In this document: positions 13,821 to 26,964 of the stretch, in pieces
Position numbering within the stretch: the stretch's first letter is position 1
How the letters are laid out: the number at the start of each line of letters is the position of its first letter
Origin: Ficedula albicollis
Lineage: Eukaryota > Chordata > Aves > Passeriformes > Muscicapidae
DNA: 64,000 nucleotides
Assembly (NCBI RefSeq): GCF_000247815.1
Contig: NC_021674.1
Span: forward strand, 78,578,500 to 78,642,499
Reading direction: 5' to 3'
Translations under genes and position numbers: made by a program
The notes under the pieces: model-generated
Seen by the model: only the letters and a program-made list of their open reading frames with translations
Told to the model about the DNA's origin: nothing
The model's database searches: none

Positions 13821-15689
13821 TGGATATTAGAAACTGAGAGGACTTGTTACACAACTGATTTTCTTTCCTTGTCATTACAAATTTGTTCCCTATAGTTTCT
13901 TCTGTAATGATTTATTCAGCTGTTATTAAAACATAAAAAAGAAAAAGACTTGTCATTCTTTGCTGAACTTTCACAAAAGGATGAAGAGATTTAAGTAAGA
14001 GAAAAAAAATGAGATCCTGTATTCCTGTCTTATCAATATCAGAAACTCATCCTAATAAGGATTACTTCTACACTGACACTATAGCTCTTCCTCTTTCTAT
14101 AAAACTATTCACAAGTTGCATATATTTCCATATTTGATCTGCATTAATATTAAAATCTTCCTGAAGTTTCTGGAAAGATTTACATGTTTTATCATCAGAT
14201 AAATCCTTTATTATCTTGTACCAAAAGTTCATTCTTCTTTAAAATGCAATAAATATTTAATTTGAACAAACAAAGCAAAAGCAATTAAGGAAAAGAGCTG
14301 CCCTAAGAAATGAAGAAATCTGGAGATTGAATTCACACCTGCATTTGCTGTCTGCGTAAGAATTTCTAGAGTCAATACCAAAGAGAAAAAGAAGTAGCAA
14401 GCACCAAATCTGATATGTAGAAGCCAGAAGTGATACCAGGGTATTATCGTCGAGCATTACATTACCCATGCACTGCTATATTGGGTGGATGAGTAGCAGA
14501 AGAGACAGGATGTTGCTGTGGTTGCTGGAGACACAATGCAAGAGGCAGGTGGCATGACAGGACTGAATAGACAGCAAATCCTCTGGTAACACTGGCAATG
14601 GGAAGTGGTAAGCAATCTCAGTATCTTTTGGACTTTGTTTCCCAGGAGCTAGAAGGTGTTGAAAGGTTTTATTTATTTATGGTCAATCCTTTGGAGTTGT
14701 AAATCTCAGAAGGAGTTGCTCAGCAGATCAGAGACTCCTCAAGAGCATCACACCTTGTGTCACTTCAGCACTTCACATCCACCTCCCCAAAGTGTGCAGA
14801 GGATTGCATGGAAAGAGGAACTAACAAGAGAACAGGGGGAAGAGAGGAGGAACAAGAAGCTCTTCTTTAATTTGTACAAACATACTACAAGAAAAGAGTG
14901 AAACAAACTAAAAGGGAGACGATTTTAAAAGCATTGGACTTGTCTGAGGCAAATTTCATTGTCTTTAAATGTATCCTAGATCTCAATTACTATTTCACTC
15001 AGAATATACACAGCAAATGCCGCTGGTGTCACTCCTGATCCTCCCAAGCAGTTTACTCCTACAGTAAAAAAAAAAAAAAAATCATCTTTATCTTATTTGG
15101 CTATCTCTCTTTTTGTCCCTGCTGTAGCTTGCAATCCCCATCTCTGTGCCATCTGTCAGTGAGACAGGCCAGGGAAATACAGAACCAGTGGTACTTACAA
15201 AGCTTGAAACTCCTGGATAAATCATTAAAGAACATGCAATAGGGAACAACTTCACAATGACAAGGATATAAAATCAATTTTATAATAAGTCTTCTCAGAT
15301 TCTTGTTTTCATTGGGCCAATCCTCAGCCATTCCCATAGAAAACTCTACCCAAGAGGGAGGGAAAGAGAAAAATCGTCTGAGGTTTCCCTCTGAGAACAT
15401 TTGACTTCTTCCTCAGAAGTGTGGGAATTTGCTGTCCATGCTCTATGGAGCAATGAAGAGGGGATTAGTCTACAACTACATCAGATTTTCCCAGAGCCAG
15501 GTTGCACAGGGGCTGTGCAATCTCTAGCTATTTTCTAAATGATGGTTTGCTCAAAGGGCCTCCTGTTACACTTGAAATATAGGACAGGTGTTACCACTTC
15601 AGCTATAGACCCACACAGAGAACCCAGAGACAGAGGAGTGAGGTGGTGCCTTGGGGTCTTACTTCATAAAAACTTTCATAAAACATACC
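13821..15689. other. noncoding stretch
   Basis: AT-rich with a poly-A run (A17) near 15066. Frames up to 99 codons (minus, 15101-15400) show no domain or splice context. Confidence 0.5.
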
Positions 15690-15796
<107 letters not shown>

Positions 15797-15861
15797 AGGA
15801 GGGGGGAGAGGGAGGGGGGCTCTCAGGTGAAGATGATATGAAAAAAATAGGTTTTCTATTG

Positions 15862-15957
15862 GCATTGTTACTTTAGAGGGGCGTTGAAAGTCTCCTATTT
15901 TCCAGCATTGCATTGTTACTTTAGAGGAGAGTTGAAAGTCTCCTATTTTCCAGCATT
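15862..15957. repeat. 48-bp tandem duplication
   Basis: 15862-15909 and 15910-15957 differ at two or three positions (GGGGCG against GGAGAG). The block lies about 70 bp right of the homopolymer block. Confidence 0.9.
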
Positions 15958-17059
15958 CAAACTAGCACTTAAACCTTGGTGCATCATGCAGAACAACGCT
16001 GAGCTTTAATACAGATCTTTTTCTCCTATAAAAAGACACCAAGCAACTGTGTTTCTAGGATTGCTATCTACAGAACACATAATCTTTAACCTGTCACAAG
16101 GCTTCCTTGCTCTCAGAGTTTGTTTCATGTGATACAGTTCTCCTGCCCTTTCCATTTCAGAGTAAGCTCTTTTACCTCCTCCCACTCCACTAAAATGCTG
16201 ATGTGTCACTGCAGCTAAAAGTAAGGAGTAGTGACTAATGTTATAATATTTGTGGAAGCACCGAGCAGATGACCCACCATGCTGACAACTGGAAGACTGC
16301 TTTTTTGATCTGCTTTTCCTCCTTTGCCACTTCCCAAAAGTCAAAGTGGACATGTCCATGTGTCATTCTCTGTGTGTGACATTGGTTTGCAGGATTTTTT
16401 TCTATGTCCAAATAGTTTTGACTGAGGTCACTGGGTTTTGTTTTTAAGACCCTAGGATTAATTTTTCCTTTCATATCTGCAAAGAAGGCAAAGTTCCATA
16501 CCAGTATCATTCATCAAATCTGTGATTTCATGAAGGTAAAATGGTGGGTATGAATCTTATTACCACAGTGGTTCCCTTGAGCTTCTGTGGTAGAAAAGAA
16601 GGGCATCAAACCATATATGAATAATTGCTGTGGTCTTTGAGGTCCCTCTGTTCTACTCATATAAATGGAGTATCAGCAAAAATTATTATCAGGTCAGGTA
16701 ACTCTGAGGGTGAGATCCTCAGCAGCTGTGAATCACTATCACTCTAATAAAAAAAAAAAATTAAAAAAGGTGAGCATTAATGCCACTTTGAGATTCGGAT
16801 TTAGGAAGCATTTATCTTACTGTGCTCATCTGAATTTATGAGGAACCTGCACTTAAAAATTAAATTGCATCTGAGAACCAGGAAAAAGAATCAGCTTTAC
16901 ATGAACAATTAGATGTGACAAAATTGTACCAAACAAATTCGGGGCTCTTGAATCACTAGGTAATTTATCTTAAAGAACATGCAAAAAGGTATTTTACTAG
17001 CATAAGAGGTTGTCTGGAGATAACATCAAAGCTAACACAATACCACTGCTGTTACCATT
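15958..17059. other. noncoding stretch
   Basis: The longest frame is 117 codons on the minus strand (16006-16359). It is rich in Arg and Lys and has no family I recognise. Nothing else was seen. Confidence 0.5.
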
Positions 17060-17603
<544 letters not shown>

Positions 17604-20600
17604 CAACTTTATCTGCAGTTAAAAAGATGAACTGGGCACATAAGAAAGGTAATCTAAAATCTAAAATTAAATAGTTTGCAGTGTCCAGTTAAATTAAATG
17701 AGTAGTGGAACAACCCAAGAAAATACAACATTCATTTCATGGCTATTAAATAGATGGCTATCAGTGCTTGTTATGATTATAAAATCACACTTCAGGTGCT
17801 CACATGTCCCCAGTTTTCAACTCTTCAAGAGTTATAGGTCTGGCACTTCTCTATGGTACAAAAATACAGCACAGCTTCCTACAATTTCCTGAGACACTGC
17901 ACCTGTAATATATTCATGCTAATTGCTCCAAACTCATGCATACAGATGACAAAAGAAGTTGAACGGCAATTCAGCTTTCTCATGCAAAGGAAACATAATT
18001 GTTTTATAATATGCTGTAAGTTTTAAACCTGCAGGTTAAGTATTCATTTAATCATTTAGGGAGAGGTTGCACTTCTACTCCTCTCCATGTAAAAGAGGCA
18101 GACTGCCTTGGTGCCATGCCAGGAGAAGGGTGAGGAGCAGCTCGGATTTTGAGTTTTCCTTCCTGTCTCTCCTCTTCCTGCATCTCTCCCTTTCCCCTTA
18201 TTACAGGTGAAGTATTGCTTCTACTGCCTCTGCTCATCCACTTGCCATTGATATTTTCAGAAACAGGTTATTCGAGCCAAATATGCTGGTGAGCAAAGAG
18301 AGGAAGAGGAGAGGAAACGTGTTTCCTGCACAGGCAACTGGTTTCAACATAGGTGTTACAAATCTCTTAAATATGATCATTTACTAGTCAAGGAATTTCA
18401 TTTCAGACCCTACCAGTAGAATGGCAGAAAAAAAAATCGTTTTGGTACAAAGTCGAAAGTATTCTGGGTTTTTGATAAAAGAACTACTGACATCTGCAAC
18501 AGCAGACCTGGTAAGATGCATCAGTAGCTACCAAATATCTCCTTTGGCTCAAAACATTGAAGCCTGTGTTTTTCAAAAAGGAAGAATCAATTGAAAGATT
18601 TACATCTGGATTTGTGTGCATGTGTGATCCAGTAGTTGTACTATATTGTCTGCACCAGACAGAGTCATTAGCTTTGTCTAAAAGTATTTGCTACATTAAT
18701 AAATCATCAAATGTTATGAACATGGCTTAAATTTTCAAAAGACTTTAAGTAATTCAAGGGTCCGATTTCCACTTGTGCTCCCTATGTAGTAAAAGGACTT
18801 AACAGAATTAACACAATTTTTCCATGGATAGGCACATAAGTATGAGAGCAACAAAAATCTGCTGAGTAGGATATGGCTCAAACTAGTAAGAAATAAACTT
18901 CAGGTAAAAGAAACAGTGTACATACATGTCCTGAGAGACAGTCTCTGTTTAGAGCCGTTAAGCTCCTAGATGACCTCAGCCACTTGTATGATACAAAACA
19001 CCAGATCTATATTTTTGAAGAGTTAGTGGCAGCCCAGAGGAAGCGAGAGCTCTGGAGTTAGGTCACCTGTGAGGGTGTGGAGAACAGGGTTCAACTGCTC
19101 TTTCTGCCCAAACCACAGCCTGAGCTTGAGTTCAAACCAGCATCCCAAGACAGAATCCCAACAGTCAGCTTTGTCTGGGGTGGGAAAATTCTCTCAGACA
19201 TCAACACAAGAGGTTTCCTCCTCGTAGAAATAATTTGATCTGCAAAGGACTGAGGTAAAAAAGAGTGTCTTTAACCCCAACAACTAGGAAATGTATCTAA
19301 GATGGGTGTTCGTATCCGATAGGTGTCACTGCTCCAGAGCAGGTTCTGAGCCTGGCTCTTCTACCTTTTTCTCACAGTTACATTTACTTTGAGCATGTTG
19401 AGGCCATGCTGGTAACATCAGGTCCATAGCAAAGACAGTCCCATTTTGAAGGCTTCCAGGTTTTAGCCACAGCAGTCCTTGAAGTAGATCTCAATATTTA
19501 GGTGAGTTTGGACAGCAAAATCTTGAGCATATGCAGAACTTAACATGCTAAACTAATAGTCAGGAGGTAAGTGACAGCTGAGGAGTAATTATTCCAATGG
19601 TACATGAATGCTAGGACAAGGTGATGCCTACATTCTGCAGCAGGTTATGGTGACAGAAAAGCTCTGAGCTGACTTTCACAGTACATCCACAGAGTTCAGC
19701 ACAGCACCATGCAGAGACAGTTGCACAGGTCTCAAAGGCAGCCCAGCCTTTTTGGTATGGCAGAACATGCATTATTAAATTCAATCCCTGTTTCTCAGCA
19801 GAGCTAATTAGTTCAGGTGCAGCTCAACGCTGCTATAATTATACTCCATCTGCTTCCAGAGCTAGCTAGTTTGGGTGCTGAGAGCTTGGAAATTTCTCTG
19901 CAGTACCCCCTCATGGGAGGGGGCATGATACTATTATGTCCTTAGGCGTGAAAAGAGATGGATTGACACTTTGGTCTCTTTGATGATGCGAGCCTTAGCT
20001 GCCTAAATCCTGCCGAGTTAAATCCTCTCAAGGGACAGATTTTTAAAGATGTTTAAATAGCTAAAGCCCCAGGTATGGCCCCAGTGAGATTTTTGAAAAA
20101 TGCTTCACAGGCACTAAGTGTTTGTTGGTGGTAAATGGCTCTGTACAGCAGCACAGCAGCAAGAGCCCCACGTCAGACACCCGGCTGAGGCAGGCAGCAG
20201 CCCACAGTGCCAAGACAGGCTCTTTCCAAAACTTTGCTGTGCTCAGGTTGCCTCTGCTGCCTTGCAATCCAGCATGTAAATGCTAAGACTCATTTGGCTA
20301 CACAGAGAATATCAAGCCTGTTTGCTTCTCAAGAAACAGATAGTGACAACTCAGATGAATGCTAATTTAGCACACAGTATTTGCTCTCTTTAAAATGAAG
20401 CTTTGATCCAAAGACTACTGCAGTGAATGGACTATCTCTCCTCCATGTCAATTCATATTGGATCAGGCCTTGAATTCGTGGCATGAAGCAATTAGTATAA
20501 AATAGATTAGGCAACAACTTCCTTTATTCAGTTGTACAAGTTTTTTCAAGATGAACTGATTGCCCACATTTGTTTTATACAGGCAGCTAAATCACCAATA

Positions 20601-23600
20601 CCAACAAGACTGGCATTAATCAACAGAATTACCTCCTCACTCTCACAGGCATTTAGCTTCATATCACTTTACAAAGGCTGTCAGGGACCGTCTGTAGCTT
20701 CAAGTACAATACAGCAGTTCCACAGCATGTTTTTTCCAGACACTGGAGTCATCCATATGCATATGGCCTGCAAGCTTTTCAGCAGCACACTCAAATGAGA
20801 ACATTTTCAGTGACCACATGAACCCTGCAGCATGTTCTCCCCCCATCTGCTGTTTTACCACCCATCACTACACTTTGATAGCAGATATATGTACCTGTGG
20901 ATACATACATGTCCAGAGAGTGTGCTCTGCTTCCGTGTGTGCTCTGCAGGTGTGACTGACACCTGCACTTAACAGGATGGCATCTGTGTGAGCATCTGTG
21001 TCACTGCCATTATTACTTTGATACACCACACTGCTGTCAGTGCCAGCTCTCCCAGTATTGTTCTCTCAGCCTCTGCTTGCTTTCTGCTTTCCAGAGGCAC
21101 TGGCTAAGGCTGCTGAGAGTGTTAGACATTGGTTGAAACTCAACTAGTTGCTACTTATTTAAAAAATATGCAGACATTACTTTGTGAGATTATTTTAGAA
21201 AGTGACAAAGGGAGCTGCCCCACATCACCAGCTCTCAGAAGAAGAGCTCTGCATTCCTGCTTGATTCAGTTATGGCTGTCTCACTGCCAAGCTACTCTCT
21301 CAGAGTGCAGACAGCCTCCTATGCCTTTTCAGACATGAAATAATTACTTGTTATATATGAAAGTTGCTGCCGATTACTTGCGTATATTCAGTGAATTCAG
21401 GCTTGCTATCCTATCTCTCACGCTGCCCTGCAGCTTTGGAGCATGTGAATGGAATGCTGTGAGAGGTGGCACCCAAAATGCCCAGCCCTGTGCCCCAACC
21501 CACCAGCCATCCCCACCAGTACCCTCTGCCACCCCACAGCGCCCAGCTTGCGTGTTCTGAGGAGCTCTGGCTCTCTCAGACACACTCCATCAACGGCAGC
21601 AGGCTGCACCAGGCAGATCAGACTGAAAGGCAGCAATTAGCGACTGAGCTGATAAAGAGCTGGTAGAAGGGAATTTTTGCCCATTTCTGTGCAAGGCTAG
21701 CAGTTTAACTCAAAGCGACCCCTGCAGTGGTTTAGGTTGTTAAAGCCCGACTGTACTGAAAAGAGGGAGGATTCGCAGGCAGTCACGGCAGAGAGGCATT
21801 TTGAGAAGCTGTCTCCACTCAGTCACCTCATCTGAGCTGACAAGTCTGTGAGTGACTCAAGTCTGTGCAGTGTACATTGAGCAGGTTAGTTAAAAACACT
21901 GACAATTAAAAGTAACCTCCCTGGTTTGGGCAGTGGACAAAATGTCACACAAATGCTGAAGCTCAGCTGAGAACCAGAACACAAGAACTGAAAGTCAGGA
22001 CATGGCTATGGGATGAGCTGGATGCAATAAAAAGGGATCAGGGAGTTCTCTGGCCTGAAGCTCAGCATTAAGGTATGGGCCAAAATAAAACTCTCTTAGA
22101 CATGACCATAAGTCATTCAAGAAGTCTCATGAGCCTCACAGACTGCAGCTCCCCTGATGACTAACAGGTCAAAGGCAAATGCAGCAGAGGCAAAAGGAGT
22201 TCTCCAGAACTCAGAATTAATTGTTTTCTCTGTCTTTTTTCCTTGTTTCTTCCTTTCCTTCTTTATAATTTTGTACCCTTCTCTCTGTGCAAAGAGAAAC
22301 TTTGCCATTCCAGTGTCTGCTTCAGCTTTAAATTTCAAACTTTCAATTTTGATTTTCCAGTTCTCATTAATATGTTACAGATGACTTATTTTATTAATTG
22401 CGATCTATTTTACTAGTTAATGTAAATTTTTCTGGGAAATAAATACTTTCCTGACCTGTTCCAGTCTTGTACTAATGCTTAGCCAAATATCTTAAGGCAG
22501 TGAAGGAAAAAACAAACAGCTGAACATCTGCTGAAAAGGTTGCAAGGGTGAATAATCTTTAATAGCTTCTAATGAGCTTCCAGAAATATACTGCATAAGG
22601 AGCAATGCACAGATAGGAGTTCTTAAACCTTACTTTTAAGAGCATACTGCTCAGTTATTTCACTCACTTTCAGGCAGGAGTAAATTCAGATGCAGTGTGT
22701 GTTGCCAGATACTTTTAAAATGCACCTTGCAAGGACATATCTCTTTCTTCAAGCAACCATTAATTGTGATCAACACCTCTCCTGCTTCTATGCTTTACTG
22801 GTGCACCTCACATCAGGAAGACTGCAAGGAGCTGAAGCTCTCCATCACTTTGGTGCAACACTTGTCTGTCTCAGAGCTCCACAGAGGCGAACTGAGCGAG
22901 CACACACAGGAGCTCACCTGCAACCTGCATCCAAAGGTTCCTTTGGTGATGCAGGGCAGCTCTGCCCCTGAAAGTGAGCAGTAGAAGTCAAGGAGGGCAT
23001 TTTGTAGCTGTACAGGTGTAGAAATAAGTGTTGCTACTACCCCCTAACTCATTGGCCAAAGCAGTAGCGTGGAGGTTGCTGAAGAATGTACCCTTCTCAT
23101 TGCCTTGCTCTTCAATTTCTCCTCTTTGTCCTGCCCTCAGTTCAGCCACATACACCTGCCTGCCGTGCTCAGGCAGACCATATAAGTAAATGCCACACGA
23201 GGAAAGTCAATAGAGTTTCACTCACTCACAATTGAAGTGAATTTAGCCATAAATCAATAATGAAAAGCAAAATGTTCCCTACGTGCCTGTTCTTGCCACT
23301 GTCCTTCATCTGAAGAGTTTGGTCCCACTACGAGAATCAATGTATCAATAGAGAGTAAACTGTGTTTTCAATAAAACTGAAGATGTGAGCAGATTCAGCA
23401 TTGTATTATTATTAATTTCCAAAGTTAGACACAAGCTTTTAACAGTTTCCACTAAATCTTCAAATGAAATTGAAGCACTTGGATAATCATCAAAAAATAC
23501 TGTATTAAAATACTCTCCTCCATCCCTCTCCATGTGCAGAAGCAACTTGGCATATTCCTAAGGCAAGCAAGGATACACTCTTGGCGGAAGGCAATGGTGC

Positions 23601-24701
23601 TTCACTGCCTCTTATTTCTGGAACAGCCCTAAGCTCATTCTGCCACCTTGTGTGATCAGCATATAATACAGCACAGTCTCATTTTCAGGTCCATATTTCT
23701 TATTCCGCTCCATTAGGTCTCGCCTCGTGTTTAGTACTCCTCAAAGCCGGGAGTCTGTTAAACCATGTGCAGATAACCACTCATCTCTGATATTATAATA
23801 TGGACTGTCAGGATGAAGCAAATTTAATGTTTCATTCATACTCCACCTCCCGAAAAGCCACTTAGGTTTATTAGAGCAGTGAATAATTTTTATTAATTAT
23901 ATGAAAGAGTGCACGTTCTGTTAGCTTATTGTTAGACTGTGCTTCTCTTGAAATTCATTGAAATTATTTGCTAAATAATTCTTATGAATATTTTTAGCTG
24001 GTTTTATCCATTCAAAGCAATTTTTTGAAAACAAAAAATCAGGGTTTTTTTTAAAAACCTTGAGCTGTGTGACTAGCTATTCCTTCTCTTATGGCCTATT
24101 ATTTCACTTTTATATAAACAGTTTCTTTACATTTAACATGACTGGAAAACTGTGAATGTTAGAAAAATATTTGGCTTTCAGTGTAAAATGTCTGTTGAAA
24201 GAAAATACAAAGGTAGTCATTCAGAAAATGTGCCCACTGTTTTCTCAATGTCTCTAATTTTTGCTGCTGGGTTCAGTCGTGACATTACAAAGAAAAAAAT
24301 TTTTTTCAAAAAAAAAGCAAAAGCCTTTAATAAAAACCCCAGTTAAAGCCTGTAGGATAAAAGTCTTTGTTTTGATTAGCTGAATGAATTCAAATATCTT
24401 GTTCTGGAAAGAGGCAAAGCATTCCTCAAGTTCATCTACAAAAACTGTCTGAAGCTTTAGTTCAGACTACCATGAGAGGCTCTGCAAGGGATTCAGACAC
24501 CCAGGAGTGGCTGCTGGTACAATGCAAAGATCAGTGACGCTACATGAAGCTGTTACCTACAGATGTCATCTCTTCTGAACACCAGCAAATGCCCATGTGC
24601 ATCATAGGTACTGAAACATAAACGTGACACCAGCTGCCAGCGTAGAGGGACACTTCACCCTGCTCACAGAAAGGCACTCAGCACATCCTCCTTTTAAATG
24701 C
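17604..24701. other. 7.1 kb without recognisable gene or repeat
   Basis: This is the largest plain stretch. It contains a 14-bp palindrome (CCATATGCATATGG, 20753-20766) and a GC-richer patch at about 21420-21620, where five overlapping frames on both strands remain open. There is no recognisable domain, CR1, LTR or structural RNA. The segment 18990-19260 looks like possible decayed repeat sequence that I cannot assign. Confidence 0.5.
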
Positions 24702-26819
24702 CTGTGAGCTTGTGTGTTCCGATCCGCTGTTAAGCAAAGGGGGCAGAAGGTAGGAGGCAGAGAAAACAATTATCAAAAGCCCCTTCTAAATCCTACAAAT
24801 GCAGGTGTTGGCATCTTTCATTGCCTCATGCTTTACAGATACAGAACTACATTTCTTATCAAAGTGAACTACGACTCAGACTTAATTAACCGGAGCTGCG
24901 GCGCCTACAAGATCTATGCTAAAAGCATAGTGAATGCAGCCAAGGCAAAATTCATTCCTGTAGTCTGGTGTTAATGCCTTTTACACAGGGAAATAATTAC
25001 AGCTAAAAGCTGGTGTTTTCACTTCGTACTTATGGAATACAATTCCTCCTACAGAATCTCATCATCACCTTAACTTGTGGCTGTGGTCAGAAAACTGTTT
25101 ATGTTAACATCATACCATTTTACTCACCATATATTCTGCAAGTAATCAAATTACAGGGCTCATCTCCAGTCCTTCTGTGAGGAGAAATAAATAAGGCAGG
25201 AAGATTCACAGAGATTTTAATAAGAACCAGGCAAAATATGTCTACAAGATACAAACTCAAAAAAATATGCAATTTGCATGTCAGAGACAGCTTTAGTAAA
25301 TTTGGAATTTGGCAAAAATCTTCAGGCCGTACAAACACACCCCTCTACAACTAATAATGAAGTTTCAAATTTCAGAAAAATTTCTTTTGTTTCTTGAATT
25401 ACCCTGTACAAAATGCTGACCTTTCTTTTACAAGTTTTTTATTAAAAGGATTAATAAATATACATATTTAAAACCAAAACTGAAAATTTTGCCTCTGACA
25501 GTATATTTCAGGTTGACCTAAAAAAGGAAAATCATATTAAAGTATGATTGAAAAGTACAACCTTCCAAACATGTTACATACAGTTCTAATTTCAGAAGAT
25601 TTTGGCTCAAGTTTCAAAAGCACAGAGCAACCCTACAATGTGCATAATTATCCTGGTATAAGGGAGCATACAGCAAAGGGACCTGTAAAGTTTGAATCCC
25701 TTTACAGGCTCTTGCAGAGCCCTTGGCAAGTCATTTCATGTGAGCTTGTGTGTTCCGATCCGCTGTTAAACAAAGGGGACTCTGTGAGCTTGTGTGTTCC
25801 GATCCGCTGTTAAGCAAAGGGGGCAGAAGGTAGGAGGCAGAGAAAACAATTATCAAAAGCCCCTTCTAAATCCTACAAATGCAGGTGTTGGCATCTTTCA
25901 TTGCCTCATGCTTTACAGATACAGAACTACATTTCTTATCAAAGTGAACTACGACTCAGACTTAATTAACCGGAGCTGCGGCGCCTACAAGATCTATGCT
26001 AAAAGCATAGTGAATGCAGCCAAGGCAAAATTCATTCCTGTAGTCTGGTGTTAATGCCTTTTACACAGGGAAATAATTACAGCTAAAAGCTGGTGTTTTC
26101 ACTTCGTACTTATGGAATACAATTCCTCTTACAGAATCTCATCATCACCTTAACTTGTGGCTGTGGTCAGAAAACTGTTTATGTTAACATCATACCATTT
26201 TACTCACCATATATTCTGCAAGTAATCAAATTACAGGGCTCATCTCCAGTCCTTCTGTGAGGAGAAATAAATAAGGCAGGAAGATTCACAGAGATTTTAA
26301 TAAGAACCAGGCAAAATATGTCTACAAGATACAAACTCAAAAAAATATGCAATTTGCATGTCAGAGACAGCTTTAGTAAATTTGGAATTTGGCAAAAATC
26401 TTCAGGCCGTACAAACACACCCCTCTACAACTAATAATGAAGTTTCAAATTTCAGAAAAATTTCTTTTGTTTCTTGAATTACCCTGTACAAAATGCTGAC
26501 CTTTCTTTTACAAGTTTTTTATTAAAAGGATTAATAAATATATATATTTAAAACCAAAACTGAAAATTTTGCCTCTGACAGTATATTTCAGGTTGACCTA
26601 AAAAAGGAAAATCATATTAAAGTATGATTGAAAAGTACAACCTTCCAAACATGTTACATACAGTTCTAATTTCAGAAGATTTTGGCTCAAGTTTCAAAAG
26701 CACAGAGCAACCCTACAATGTGCATAATTATCCTGGTATAAGGGAGCATACAGCAAAGGGACCTGTAAAGTTTGAATCCCTTTACAGGCTCTTGCAGAGC
26801 CCTTGGCAAGTCATTTCAT
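24702..26819. repeat. tandem duplication of 1,038 bp, period 1,080 bp
   Basis: 24702-25739 and 25782-26819 are aligned copies with an offset of exactly 1,080. I find two substitutions, both C in copy 1 and T in copy 2 (25049/26129 and 25463/26543), so identity is about 99.8%. Between the copies lie 42 bp (25740-25781) holding a third, partial copy of the unit's first 37 bp with a few changes. Copy 1 is cut inside a MIR relic that copy 2 carries through, so the right flank of copy 2 is ancestral. Both copies carry the same 86-codon frame (24714-24974, 25794-26054), which shows no known family and is probably not a gene. Confidence 0.97.
25686..25739 (+). mobile_element. truncated MIR fragment in duplication copy 1
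   Basis: This is the duplicated left part of the MIR relic at 26766. It ends abruptly after TCATTTCAT at the duplication junction. Confidence 0.6.
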
Positions 26820-26964
26820 TCTCTTATATCTCTATTTCCCTGTCTATTAAGTCAGGGCAATAATACCTACCTTCCCCGAAGAGGTGACAGTAATTAAGTC
26901 AATGTTTAGCATAGCACTTTCAAGATGCAAATCTCTGCATTAAAGTTCTAAGTACTGTTATTAT
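26766..26964 (+). mobile_element. MIR-type SINE relic
   Basis: The order of blocks follows MIR on the plus strand: a GTTTGAATCCC box, CCCTTGGCAAGTCATTTCAT (MIR: CTTGGGCAAGTCACTTAAC), a degraded 'CTCAGTTTCCTCATCTGTA' segment, then GGGCAATAATACCTACCTTC (MIR: GGGATAATAATACCTACCTC). The end runs into TTATTATTATC. It is strongly diverged, as expected for an amniote-age SINE. Confidence 0.75.

Noticed and set aside
24714..26054. Two identical 86-codon frames that could pass for a tandem gene pair
   Set aside because: They are identical because the DNA was duplicated. There is no domain, no splice or promoter context, and the frame is short.
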